A stretch of 64,000 nt of DNA. Source: Acinetobacter vivianii. GTDB taxonomy: Bacteria > Pseudomonadota > Gammaproteobacteria > Pseudomonadales > Moraxellaceae. Made by a program: the position numbers and the translations under genes. A model generated the notes under the pieces. That model did no database searches, was not told the DNA's origin, and saw only the letters and a list, made by a program, of their open reading frames with translations. This document shows positions 15,651 through 24,738 of this stretch, one piece after another (the first letter of the stretch is position 1; each line of letters opens with the position of its first letter). The stretch lies in the NCBI RefSeq assembly GCF_014635885.1, contig NZ_BMDR01000002.1, positions 448,251-512,250 of the forward strand, given 5' to 3'.

Positions 15651-17411
15651 ATGACAGCAAAAATTTCTCGGCGGGAACTCATTCAAAAAAGTTTATTCGG
15701 TTTCGGCGCGTTATCTTTATCGGTTGGCTTCACAGGGTGTAATGATAGCTCTGATCAGGAATCTTCAACTTTAAAAGTCAATTTTGAACATGGGGTTGCC
15801 AGTGGTGATCCGTTGAAAGATCGTGTGATCTTATGGACGCGTTTGACACCCAATGACAGCAGTGCACGTTTGCAAGTCACTTGGCAAATTGCACTGGATG
15901 ACCAATTTAAGCAGATCGTAAAAACGGATAAGGTGACAACGGCTGCATCGCAAGATTTTACCGTGAAGGTCGATGCGACAGGGTTGATTCCAGATCAAAG
16001 TTATTTCTATCGTTTTATCTTTGGAGATAAAATTTCTCCAGTCGGACGAACCAAAACTTTGCCCACCAGCACCTCTAAAGTCAGTTTCGCAGTGTGTTCA
16101 TGCTCGAATTATCCAGCAGGCTATTTTTATGTCTATCGTGAAATGGCCAAGCAAAATGTCGATGTGATCATCCATCTGGGGGACTATATTTATGAATATG
16201 GTGCCACTGGCTATGCCACGGAAGAAGCGAAGGAGCTGGGACGGACATTACCCGCAGATAATGATAAGGAAATTATCAAGCTGGATGATTATCGCAAGCG
16301 TTATGCACTCTATCGTGAAGATCTGGATTTGCAGGCAGCACATCAACGTCATCCCTTTATTGTGATTTGGGATGACCATGAGTTAGCCAATGATACATGG
16401 CGAGAGGGTGCGGAAAATCATCAGCCAGATGAAGGGCCTTTCTTAGAGCGTAAACTTGCCGCATTACAGGCTTATTTTGAATGGATGCCGATTCGTCCAG
16501 TTGATGATCAACATACCAAGATTTATCGCCAATTCGATTTCGGTAATTTGGTTCAGTTAACCATGTTAGATACCCGTATTATTGCGCGTGATGAACAACT
16601 TGATTATGACGACTATCTGACAGCTACAGGACTGGATATTGCCAAGTTTCAGGCTGATTTAACCAATCCCGCACGTACTTTGATGGGTTATACCCAACGA
16701 GACTGGTTGCTTGGAAAATTACAGCAATCAACAGCGACATGGAATGTCTTGGGTCAGCAAATTCTTATGACCAAAATGCTGGTACCTGCTGAGTTACTGT
16801 TTGCGTTGGCAGAAATTACTTCGGGAAATCCGAGTGATGAAACTTTGGAAAAAATGAATGCGCAGATTACTGAGCTGATTACCTTGAAAATCCGTTTGCA
16901 GAAAGGTGATCCGACGCTAACCGCACAAGAAAAAGCACGTGTGTTAACTGTCGCACCTTATAACCTTGATGCATGGGATGGTTATTTTGCAGAGCGTGAA
17001 ATTCTGTATGGTACTTTGGCGCAATTAAAGAAAAAAGTCGTGGTGCTGGCAGGTGATACGCACAATGCATGGTCTTCTAATCTATATAGCAAAGATGGGG
17101 CATTTGTCGGCGTAGAGCTTGCCACCAGTTCGGTATCTTCACCGGGTTTGGAAAAGTATCTGAATATTCCTTTGGCGCAGTTACAGCAATTCGAATTTGC
17201 TTTTAATACATTAATTGATGAATTGAATTATTGCAATTTGAATCAGAGAGGGTATTTGATGGTTCAGTTTGATGAGACACAAGTCCAATCCCAATGGATT
17301 TATCTGGATTCAATCAAAAAACCTGTATATGCGATTGATCAAAGCCGTGGCTATCAGTTAAGTCTGGATAAAAATTTATTGCCAATGAAAACTGCTCAAC
17401 AGGTGGCATAA
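15651..17411 (+). CDS. phoD: Alkaline phosphatase D (PhoD) family protein, Tat-exported
   Basis: 586 aa. The start SRRELIQKSLFGFGALSLS is a twin-arginine signal followed by FTGC at about residue 30, so it may also be lipidated. An N-terminal Fn3-like domain (FEHGVASGDPLKDRVILWTRL) precedes the metallophosphatase core: CSCSNYPAGYF, IIHLGDYIYEYG, VIWDDHELANDTW and VVLAGDTHNAWS, which are the PhoD metal ligands. It would hydrolyse phosphate mono- or diesters outside the cytoplasm to scavenge phosphate. It stands alone between two tRNA-Leu copies, with its own terminator. Confidence 0.9.
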   Translation: MTAKISRRELIQKSLFGFGALSLSVGFTGCNDSSDQESSTLKVNFEHGVASGDPLKDRVILWTRLTPNDSSARLQVTWQIALDDQFKQIVKTDKVTTAASQDFTVKVDATGLIPDQSYFYRFIFGDKISPVGRTKTLPTSTSKVSFAVCSCSNYPAGYFYVYREMAKQNVDVIIHLGDYIYEYGATGYATEEAKELGRTLPADNDKEIIKLDDYRKRYALYREDLDLQAAHQRHPFIVIWDDHELANDTWREGAENHQPDEGPFLERKLAALQAYFEWMPIRPVDDQHTKIYRQFDFGNLVQLTMLDTRIIARDEQLDYDDYLTATGLDIAKFQADLTNPARTLMGYTQRDWLLGKLQQSTATWNVLGQQILMTKMLVPAELLFALAEITSGNPSDETLEKMNAQITELITLKIRLQKGDPTLTAQEKARVLTVAPYNLDAWDGYFAEREILYGTLAQLKKKVVVLAGDTHNAWSSNLYSKDGAFVGVELATSSVSSPGLEKYLNIPLAQLQQFEFAFNTLIDELNYCNLNQRGYLMVQFDETQVQSQWIYLDSIKKPVYAIDQSRGYQLSLDKNLLPMKTAQQVA

Positions 17412-17426
17412 ATTTAAAAGTAGCAA

Positions 17427-17455
17427 AGGCCAAGCTATCGTGCTTGGCTTTTTTT
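17427..17455 (+). terminator. Rho-independent terminator of the phoD-type gene
   Basis: gccaagc (17429-17435) / gcttggc (17442-17448) followed by T7. Confidence 0.85.
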
Positions 17456-17478
17456 CTTGTGACCCAAATTTCAGGCAT

Positions 17479-17500
17479 AAAAAAACCAGCTTACGCTGGA
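17479..17500 (-). terminator. Terminator of the tRNA-Cys/tRNA-Leu transcript
   Basis: Same ccagc-gtaa-gctgg stem-loop and T7 run (minus strand) as in copy 1. Confidence 0.8.
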
Positions 17501-17535
17501 TTTTTATTTGCACCATAATTTCATTAGCTGAAAAA

Positions 17536-17621
17536 TGGTGCCCGAGGCCAGACTCGAACTGGCACGCTTTGTGGGCGGGGGATTTTAAATCCCCTGTGTC
17601 TACCGATTTCACCACTCGGGC
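17536..17621 (-). tRNA. tRNA-Leu(UAA), copy 2
   Basis: 86 nt, identical in its body to copy 1, anticodon TAA, encoded CCA. It lies 8 nt downstream of tRNA-Cys in the same transcript direction. Confidence 0.95.
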
Positions 17622-17629
17622 TTTACCAA

Positions 17630-17703
17630 TGGAGGCGGAGGTCGGAATCGAACCGGCGTACACGGAGTTGCAGTCCGCTGCATGACCACTCTGCCACCCC
17701 GCC
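17630..17703 (-). tRNA. tRNA-Cys(GCA)
   Basis: 74 nt. Acceptor ggcgggg pairs with ctccgcc (one G-U), discriminator U, encoded CCA, anticodon loop actgcaact with anticodon GCA. Confidence 0.95.
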
Positions 17704-17855
17704 ATCTCTTGGTGATGCACATATTAGCAATCTTTAAAAAAAAAACAATAGTGTTTATCGCGAATATGCACATAAAAACAACATCTAAAAGAATATTGGT
17801 CAAATTATCATGTATTATTTACCCAATTCATTCATACCCACTTTGGAGATGCGCT

Positions 17856-18704
17856 GTGGCATTGGTTTTAGACGGTCGTGCATTAGCAAAACAAATTGAA
17901 ACGGATTTGTTGGTACGTGTAGAAGCATTAAAAGCAAAATCGGGACGTACCCCAATCTTGGCCACCATTCTGGTTGGCGATGATGGTGCATCTGCAACTT
18001 ACGTGCGTATGAAGGGAAATGCTTGCCGCCGTGTCGGTATGGATTCTCTTAAAGTTGAACTTCCAAAAGAAACCACAACTGAACAGCTTTTGGCTGAAAT
18101 TGAAAAATTAAATGCCAATCCAGATGTTCACGGGATCTTGTTACAACATCCAGTGCCTGAACAAATTGATGAAAGAGCGTGTTTTGATGCGATTTCATTA
18201 GAAAAAGATGTGGATGGTGTGACTTGTCTTGGTTTTGGTCGTATGGCAATGGGCGAAGCAGCATATGGTTCTGCAACACCAGCGGGCATCATGACGATTC
18301 TAAAAGAAAACAATATTGAAATCGCAGGTAAACATGCTGTAGTGGTGGGCCGTTCAGCGATTTTGGGTAAACCAATGGCAATGATGCTATTACAAGCCAA
18401 TGCAACTGTGACCATTTGCCATTCACGTACACAAAATCTTTCTGATCTTGTAAAACAGGCAGATATTATTGTGGGTGCAGTGGGTAAAGCTGAATTAATT
18501 CAAAAAGACTGGATCAAGCAAGGTGCAGTTGTCGTTGATGCTGGTTTCCATCCACGTGATGGTGGTGGTGTAGGTGATATCCAGTTGGTCGGCATCGAAG
18601 AAGTTGCGTCTGCTTATACACCAGTACCAGGTGGGGTAGGTCCAATGACCATTACCACATTAATTCGTCAAACCGTAGAAGCTGCTGAAAAAGCATTAGG
18701 ATAA
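17856..18704 (+). CDS. folD: Bifunctional methylene-THF dehydrogenase/cyclohydrolase FolD
   Basis: 282 aa, the standard FolD length. GTG 17856 is chosen because GGAG lies 8 nt upstream and translation begins with [14 protein letters not shown]; an in-frame extension to 17682 would run through the tRNA-Cys region. Catalytic and cofactor motifs are intact: [18 protein letters not shown] (with YxxxK), [25 protein letters not shown] (NADP-binding) and [10 protein letters not shown]. It interconverts 5,10-methylene-, methenyl- and 10-formyl-THF in one-carbon metabolism. A terminator follows at once. Confidence 0.95.
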   Translation: MALVLDGRALAKQIETDLLVRVEALKAKSGRTPILATILVGDDGASATYVRMKGNACRRVGMDSLKVELPKETTTEQLLAEIEKLNANPDVHGILLQHPVPEQIDERACFDAISLEKDVDGVTCLGFGRMAMGEAAYGSATPAGIMTILKENNIEIAGKHAVVVGRSAILGKPMAMMLLQANATVTICHSRTQNLSDLVKQADIIVGAVGKAELIQKDWIKQGAVVVDAGFHPRDGGGVGDIQLVGIEEVASAYTPVPGGVGPMTITTLIRQTVEAAEKALG

Positions 18705-18712
18705 GCATTATT

Positions 18713-18738
18713 AACCCCTCGCTAAGAGGGGTTTTTTT
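18713..18738 (+). terminator. Rho-independent terminator of folD
   Basis: acccctc (18714-18720) / gaggggt (18726-18732) followed by T6. Confidence 0.88.
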
Positions 18739-18752
18739 AGAATTAAACAAAT

Positions 18753-19421
18753 ATGAGTTGTACTTTTCAATTTGCCAAAGCCCCTGACCAATTGCTTAAA
18801 GCATTGCATGAAGTGATTCCAAACACGGATTTGCTGGCACAGCAACTGCCTGAAACACCGATTTCACTCTGGTTAATTCCACCTGTATTTCCAACAGATC
18901 GTTTAGATGATGAAGTGATCCGAAGAATCTGGAATGAAACACCGTACTGGATTTTTTGTTGGGCATCTGGACTGGCAATGGCGCAATGGTTATTGGCAGA
19001 GCCGCACCATGTCAAAGATAAAGTGGTGCTGGACTTTGGCGCTGGATCTGGTGTGGTCGCCATTGCAGCAAAAATGGCGGGCGCAAAACGAGTGATTTGC
19101 TGTGATATTGATCCTGTCAGTTTGGCATCATGTCGTGAAAATGCACTATTGAATGATGTTGAACTGGAATATCTGGATGATTTATATCAAGCAGAGCAAG
19201 TCGATGTGCTGCTAGCAGCCGATGTACTCTATGATCAATGTAATCGTTTCTTTTTAGATGAATTCTTGAAATTTGCACCAGAAGTGTGGGTGGCAGATAG
19301 TCGGGTGAAGAATTTTAGCCATCCTCAATATCTAAAAATTGACGAACGTAGTGCCACAACGTGGCCTGATCTGGATGAATCCAAAGAATTCCGAAATGTG
19401 AGTTTTTATCGTACTAAATAA
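18753..19421 (+). CDS. Class I SAM-dependent methyltransferase
   Basis: 222 aa. Motif I VVLDFGAGSGVVAIAA near residue 95 and the following VICCDIDPVSLASCRENALLN are a Rossmann-type SAM site; LLAADVLYDQ is the post-motif strand with the DVxY pattern found in protein-lysine methyltransferases of the ETFB/METTL20 type. That makes methylation of a protein such as electron-transfer flavoprotein beta possible, but the substrate is not proven by sequence. The gene is 48 bp after folD, separated from it by a terminator, with a weak ribosome site. Confidence 0.8.
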   Translation: MSCTFQFAKAPDQLLKALHEVIPNTDLLAQQLPETPISLWLIPPVFPTDRLDDEVIRRIWNETPYWIFCWASGLAMAQWLLAEPHHVKDKVVLDFGAGSGVVAIAAKMAGAKRVICCDIDPVSLASCRENALLNDVELEYLDDLYQAEQVDVLLAADVLYDQCNRFFLDEFLKFAPEVWVADSRVKNFSHPQYLKIDERSATTWPDLDESKEFRNVSFYRTK

Positions 19422-19566
19422 AAGTGATTGTGGTTAAGGATGACCACGATTGCCTCATAAATAAATATAAAATTTTAACAAAGCAGGGTTAACGCCCATG
19501 TTAAAACATTGAAGTTAAAAAAATGAAATTTTGCGACTGGATTGAATAACAAGATGAGGAGTGCAC

Positions 19567-19851
19567 ATGGGAATTGAACAAACTGATGATGGTAAACATG
19601 GCTCATTCAAGCTGCTGGAAGATGGCGTGCTAGCGGGAGAAATGGCATATACATGGGCAGGAGATAGCATGTTAATTATTGACCACACGGATGTCAGCGA
19701 TCAATTTCGTGGTCAAGGTGTTGGACACAAGCTTCTACATGAATTAATCGCATTCGTCAGGCAGCGTCAGGTGAAAGTCATTCCTTTATGTCCTTTTGCA
19801 AAATCTGTATTTGATAAAGATCTCTCTATTCACGATGTTCTAAAACGATAA
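19567..19851 (+). CDS. Small GNAT-like N-acetyltransferase (YjdJ/GTLP3A type)
   Basis: 94 aa from ATG 19567, supported by AGGAG 5 nt upstream. It is a minimal GNAT domain: a beta-hairpin (GEMAYTWAGDSMLIIDHTDV), the acetyl-CoA loop QFRGQGVGHKLLHEL (the RGxGxG motif), and VIPLCPFAKSVF at the end. Such short proteins correspond to the human GTLP3A and E. coli YjdJ group and may acetylate small molecules or proteins; no substrate is established. It is followed by a strong bidirectional terminator. Confidence 0.82.
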   Translation: MGIEQTDDGKHGSFKLLEDGVLAGEMAYTWAGDSMLIIDHTDVSDQFRGQGVGHKLLHELIAFVRQRQVKVIPLCPFAKSVFDKDLSIHDVLKR

Positions 19852-19887
19852 AAAAAGGACGTATTCTGAGCTGAATACGTCCTTTTT
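19851..19887. terminator. Bidirectional terminator between convergent genes
   Basis: aaaaaaggacgtattc and gaatacgtcctttttt form a 16-bp stem around tgagct, with A- and T-runs on both sides. It serves the acetyltransferase gene and the convergent lipoprotein gene. Confidence 0.92.
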
Positions 19888-19903
19888 TTCACAATCAGCC
19901 TGA

Positions 19904-20326
19904 TCAAGAACAGGTGTAACGTACAACTTTTAATGTAGTTGGACGTGTTTCAAGTGCCTGACGGGTCGCATAACCTTCGCTATTATTTAAGTCTGGCGAG
20001 TTCGATAGACCAAAAGTTGCGCGACTGTTACCGAGTTTGACGCCGTATTGTTCTTGCTGTGTCGGATTCATAATTTCATTAACGCTAAGCACTGAAATTT
20101 TGTAGTTTTTTTCTGCACCTAACACTTGCTTACAAGCGTGTTGTAACTTTTTCTCGTCAATATCACGATTGCTGTGAGCGGCAAGTGTATAAGCAATCGT
20201 CGCCGAAGTTGTTGTTTTATTTTCAATTTGATAGCCAGTCACACCATTATATTGATGTGGACTGCTTTGACAGGCTGCAATAAGAAGAGTACCGCTTACA
20301 AGAAAGAATAAATTCGTTTTTTTCAT
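19904..20326 (-). CDS. Lipoprotein of unknown function, 140 aa
   Basis: 140 aa with a lipobox LIAAC giving a lipidated Cys19 after a basic, hydrophobic signal. An AGGA ribosome site lies 8 nt before ATG 20326. The mature part starts with a Ser/Gln-rich linker, then an alpha/beta domain containing a second and third cysteine (HACKQVLG and the C-terminal RYTCS), possibly a disulfide that ties the C-terminus to the core. Related proteins occur in Acinetobacter as hypothetical lipoproteins; no function is known to me. Confidence 0.7.
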   Translation of the reverse strand: MKKTNLFFLVSGTLLIAACQSSPHQYNGVTGYQIENKTTTSATIAYTLAAHSNRDIDEKKLQHACKQVLGAEKNYKISVLSVNEIMNPTQQEQYGVKLGNSRATFGLSNSPDLNNSEGYATRQALETRPTTLKVVRYTCS

Positions 20327-20417
20327 ATCAATGGTCCTGTTATTTCTGCTTTTAGTATCGCATAAAAACAGTTTTTTATTGTGAGTTATCTTTAAAACAC
20401 GGGCTATTCATCGTTTT

Positions 20418-20460
20418 TATGTTCAAAGTTAAAGAAAGAATTTTCGTTTTCGAACAATTT
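20418..20460. promoter_or_regulatory. Candidate GlpR operator upstream of glpK
   Basis: tatgttcaaag and, 20 bp on, tttcgttttcgaacaa contain the ttcg/cgaac half-sites typical of GlpR operators. They lie ~130 bp before glpK and resemble the site before glpD. Confidence 0.4.
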
Positions 20461-20535
20461 TGCATATAATCTGCCAAGTTTTTATTTAATACAGAAGTCA
20501 TTGCTTTTTTGCAGTATCTAGAGCCCGTTTTTTAA

Positions 20536-22101
<1,566 letters not shown>

Positions 22102-22154
22102 GCTAAAATAACCAGATTGAGTAAGACGTAAAAAATAATACAGGATGGATGAGC

Positions 22155-22913
22155 ATGAGCTTGATATTGCGCCAACAGAAAACCCTCGAGTTAGTGAGAG
22201 AACGTGGCTATATCAGTATTGAGGAGCTTGCTCAACATTTTGATGTTACCCCGCAAACCATCCGTCGTGATATTAATCAATTGGCGGATGAAGGGTTATT
22301 ACGTCGTTACCATGGTGGCGCAGCGCATGATTCAAGTGTAGAGAACACTGAATATACGATGCGTGTCGGCCATATGCTGGAAGAAAAAAGAACGATTGCA
22401 GCCGCTGTCGCTGCAGCCGTTCCAGATCATGCTTCATTATTCATTAATATTGGTACCACAACCGAAGCAATTGCGCATGCATTGTTAAATCATACTGGTT
22501 TGCGGATTATTACCAATAACCTTAATGTTGCGAAAATCCTCAGTACCAAAGAAGACTTTGAAGTTCTGATTGCCAGTGGTCGTGTTCGCCCAGATGGTGG
22601 GGTAATTGGACAGGCGACTGCGGACTTTTTTAAACAGTTCAAAGCGGATTATGCACTGGTTGGGATCAGTGGAATCGAAGAGGATGGGACTTTACTGGAT
22701 TTCGATTTTCAGGAAGTTTGCGTTTCTCAAGAAATCGTTTCCAGCGCACGTCAGGTTTTTCTTGCTGCCGATAGTAGTAAATTTGGTCGTAATGCCATGA
22801 TTCGCTTAGGCTCACTGAAGCAGGTGGATTGTATTTTTACCGATCAGCAGCCGAATGATGCCTTTATGAAAACCATTCAGGAACTGGATGTTGGTTTGAT
22901 TATTGCAAAATAA
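22155..22913 (+). CDS. glpR: Glycerol-3-phosphate regulon repressor GlpR
   Basis: 252 aa. A DeoR-type helix-turn-helix covers residues ~5-57 ([17 protein letters not shown] then [13 protein letters not shown]), followed by the sugar-phosphate-binding domain with [28 protein letters not shown] and [13 protein letters not shown], which match GlpR. It represses glycerol genes until glycerol-3-phosphate binds. Both ATG 22149 and 22155 are possible; 22155 has better spacing from AGGA. The gene lies between its probable targets glpK and glpD. Confidence 0.92.
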   Translation: MSLILRQQKTLELVRERGYISIEELAQHFDVTPQTIRRDINQLADEGLLRRYHGGAAHDSSVENTEYTMRVGHMLEEKRTIAAAVAAAVPDHASLFINIGTTTEAIAHALLNHTGLRIITNNLNVAKILSTKEDFEVLIASGRVRPDGGVIGQATADFFKQFKADYALVGISGIEEDGTLLDFDFQEVCVSQEIVSSARQVFLAADSSKFGRNAMIRLGSLKQVDCIFTDQQPNDAFMKTIQELDVGLIIAK

Positions 22914-23133
22914 ATCTTCATTTCCGAAAAATTGTTACTTTTCTTGAGCTAAAGGCTTTTGGCTCAAGAGCACTTTATTAAAATAATCCTGATTCTCTTA
23001 TAAACATTAGCTTTTCATCGTTTTCATCTTTGCATTGTCTTGCTTTTCATTTTTGACCATTTATCTAAAAATGTTTAGAAATTGGGTTTTTTGCGCTCAT
23101 TTTTTATTGTTTATTTTCATTTAACATGTTTAA

Positions 23134-23162
23134 ATGTTCGTAATTGAACAATAATGAACATT
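23134..23162. promoter_or_regulatory. Candidate GlpR operator before glpD
   Basis: atgttcg (23134-23140), gaaca (23146-23150) and tgaacatt (from 23155) form overlapping inverted half-sites immediately upstream of glpD, close to the tgttcg/cgaaca pattern of GlpR operators. Confidence 0.55.
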
Positions 23163-23173
23163 TTCGGTGATTT

Positions 23174-24694
23174 ATGCAAACCTCTCCTCAGTTAAATGAC
23201 AAAATTTATGATCTTGCTGTGATTGGTGGTGGTATCAACGGTGTTGGTATCGCAGCTGATGCATCAGGACGTGGTTTGTCTGTCTTCTTGTGCGAAAAAG
23301 ATGATTTGGCGAGCCATACATCTTCTGCAAGTAGTAAGCTCATTCATGGTGGTCTACGCTACCTTGAACATAAAGAGTTTCGCTTGGTACGTGAAGCCTT
23401 AGCTGAACGTGAGGTATTGCTAGCAAAAGCACCGCATATTATTCGTCCTATGCGCTTTATCATGCCGCATCGTCCGCATTTGCGTCCAGCTTGGTTAATT
23501 CGTACAGGTCTATTCTTCTACGATCATCTTGGTAAGCGTGAAAAATTATTGGGTTCAAACAATGTCTATTTTAAAGAAGACAGCCCTTTAAATGCGGCGA
23601 TTACCCGTGGTTTTGAGTATTCAGATTGTGCTGTCGATGACGCTCGTCTGGTTGTGCTCAATGCAATGCATGCCCGTGAAAAAGGTGCAGATATTGTGAC
23701 ACGTACCCGTTGTTTATCAGCACAACGTGAAGGGCAGTATTGGGTCGTTGTTCTAGAAAATGAAAAAGGTCAATTCCAGATTAAAGCAAAAGCTTTGGTG
23801 AATGCTGCTGGTCCTTGGGTGGCGCAGTTTATCAAGCAGGATTTACAGCTTAAATCACCATACGGTATCCGTTTGATTCAGGGTAGTCACATCATCGTGC
23901 CGAAACTGTATGAAGGCGAAAAAGCATTTATTATGCAAAATGATGACCGTCGTATCGTCTTTGCTATTCCATATCTGGATCAGTACACCATGATTGGAAC
24001 GACAGACCGTGAGTATCAAGGTGATCCTGCACAAGTGAAAATTACACAGGAAGAGACCGATTATCTGATCAAAGTGAGCAATGCACACTTTAAAAATCAG
24101 TTAACGCAAGCTGACATTGTGTCGACTTTTGCGGGTGTTCGTCCATTGTGTGATGATGAGTCTGATAATCCATCTGCAATTACCCGTGACTATACCTTAG
24201 CACTGTCTAAAGAGTCGGATGATCAAGCACCATTACTTTCAGTATTTGGCGGTAAATTAACAACTTATCGTAAGTTGGCTGAGTCTGCTATGCAGCAGTT
24301 AAAACCATTCTTCCCTGAAATGAAGGGTAGCTGGACTGCAACAGAAGCTTTACCGGGTGGTGAAAATATGGAGTCGGCTGAACAGCTGGCAAAAGAAATA
24401 CGCGCACAAATTACTGATGCTTCTGAAGCTTTAGCAAAACGTTGGGCATCTGCATATGGTTCGCGCATCTGGAATATTTTGGGTGATGCAACTTCGGTTG
24501 AGCAGCTTGGACAGCATTTTGGTCAAGGCTTGTATGCAAAAGAAGTTGACTACTTATGTGCTTTTGAGTGGGTAAGCAACAGTCAGGATGTTTTATGGAG
24601 ACGTTCTAAACTTGGTCTAAACTTTGCGCAAAGCGAGATTGAAAGTTTAGATGCGTATTTGGCAAATAAACCACATACAACTGTTGCCGCTTAA
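23174..24694 (+). CDS. glpD: Aerobic glycerol-3-phosphate dehydrogenase
   Basis: 506 aa, the normal length. The FAD-binding DLAVIGGGINGVGIAADASG is at residues ~13-32, followed by SSASSKLIHGGLRYLEH, and FAGVRPL and GGKLTTYRKLAE further on, all GlpD signatures. It oxidises glycerol-3-phosphate to dihydroxyacetone phosphate at the inner membrane face and passes electrons to the quinone pool. A GlpR-like site sits right before it, and a strong terminator follows. Confidence 0.96.
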   Translation: MQTSPQLNDKIYDLAVIGGGINGVGIAADASGRGLSVFLCEKDDLASHTSSASSKLIHGGLRYLEHKEFRLVREALAEREVLLAKAPHIIRPMRFIMPHRPHLRPAWLIRTGLFFYDHLGKREKLLGSNNVYFKEDSPLNAAITRGFEYSDCAVDDARLVVLNAMHAREKGADIVTRTRCLSAQREGQYWVVVLENEKGQFQIKAKALVNAAGPWVAQFIKQDLQLKSPYGIRLIQGSHIIVPKLYEGEKAFIMQNDDRRIVFAIPYLDQYTMIGTTDREYQGDPAQVKITQEETDYLIKVSNAHFKNQLTQADIVSTFAGVRPLCDDESDNPSAITRDYTLALSKESDDQAPLLSVFGGKLTTYRKLAESAMQQLKPFFPEMKGSWTATEALPGGENMESAEQLAKEIRAQITDASEALAKRWASAYGSRIWNILGDATSVEQLGQHFGQGLYAKEVDYLCAFEWVSNSQDVLWRRSKLGLNFAQSEIESLDAYLANKPHTTVAA

Positions 24695-24707
24695 GTCTTT
24701 TCATAAA

Positions 24708-24737
24708 AAAAGCCCTCTGATTTAGAGGGCTTTTTTT
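24708..24737. terminator. Bidirectional terminator between glpD and TonB receptor gene
   Basis: agccctc (24711-24717) / gagggct (24725-24731) with A-run before and T-run after; it serves both convergent genes. Confidence 0.88.
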
Positions 24738-24738
24738 A

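Larger units (their letters stand above)
17466..17621. repeat. Direct repeat copy 2: tRNA-Leu with its terminator
   Basis: 156-bp counterpart of 15284-15438; see that entry for the differences. This copy is adjacent to tRNA-Cys and so is probably the original, since Cys-Leu(UAA) clusters are common in gamma-proteobacteria. Confidence 0.92.

Noticed and set aside
15284..17621. Genomic island integrated at tRNA-Leu by an integrase
   Set aside because: No integrase is encoded between the copies and the whole tRNA plus terminator is duplicated, not just a 3' end; segmental duplication fits better.
17682..17855. Upstream extension of folD through the tRNA-Cys region
   Set aside because: FolD homology starts exactly at GTG 17856, which has its own ribosome site; the extension overlaps a tRNA gene and matches nothing.
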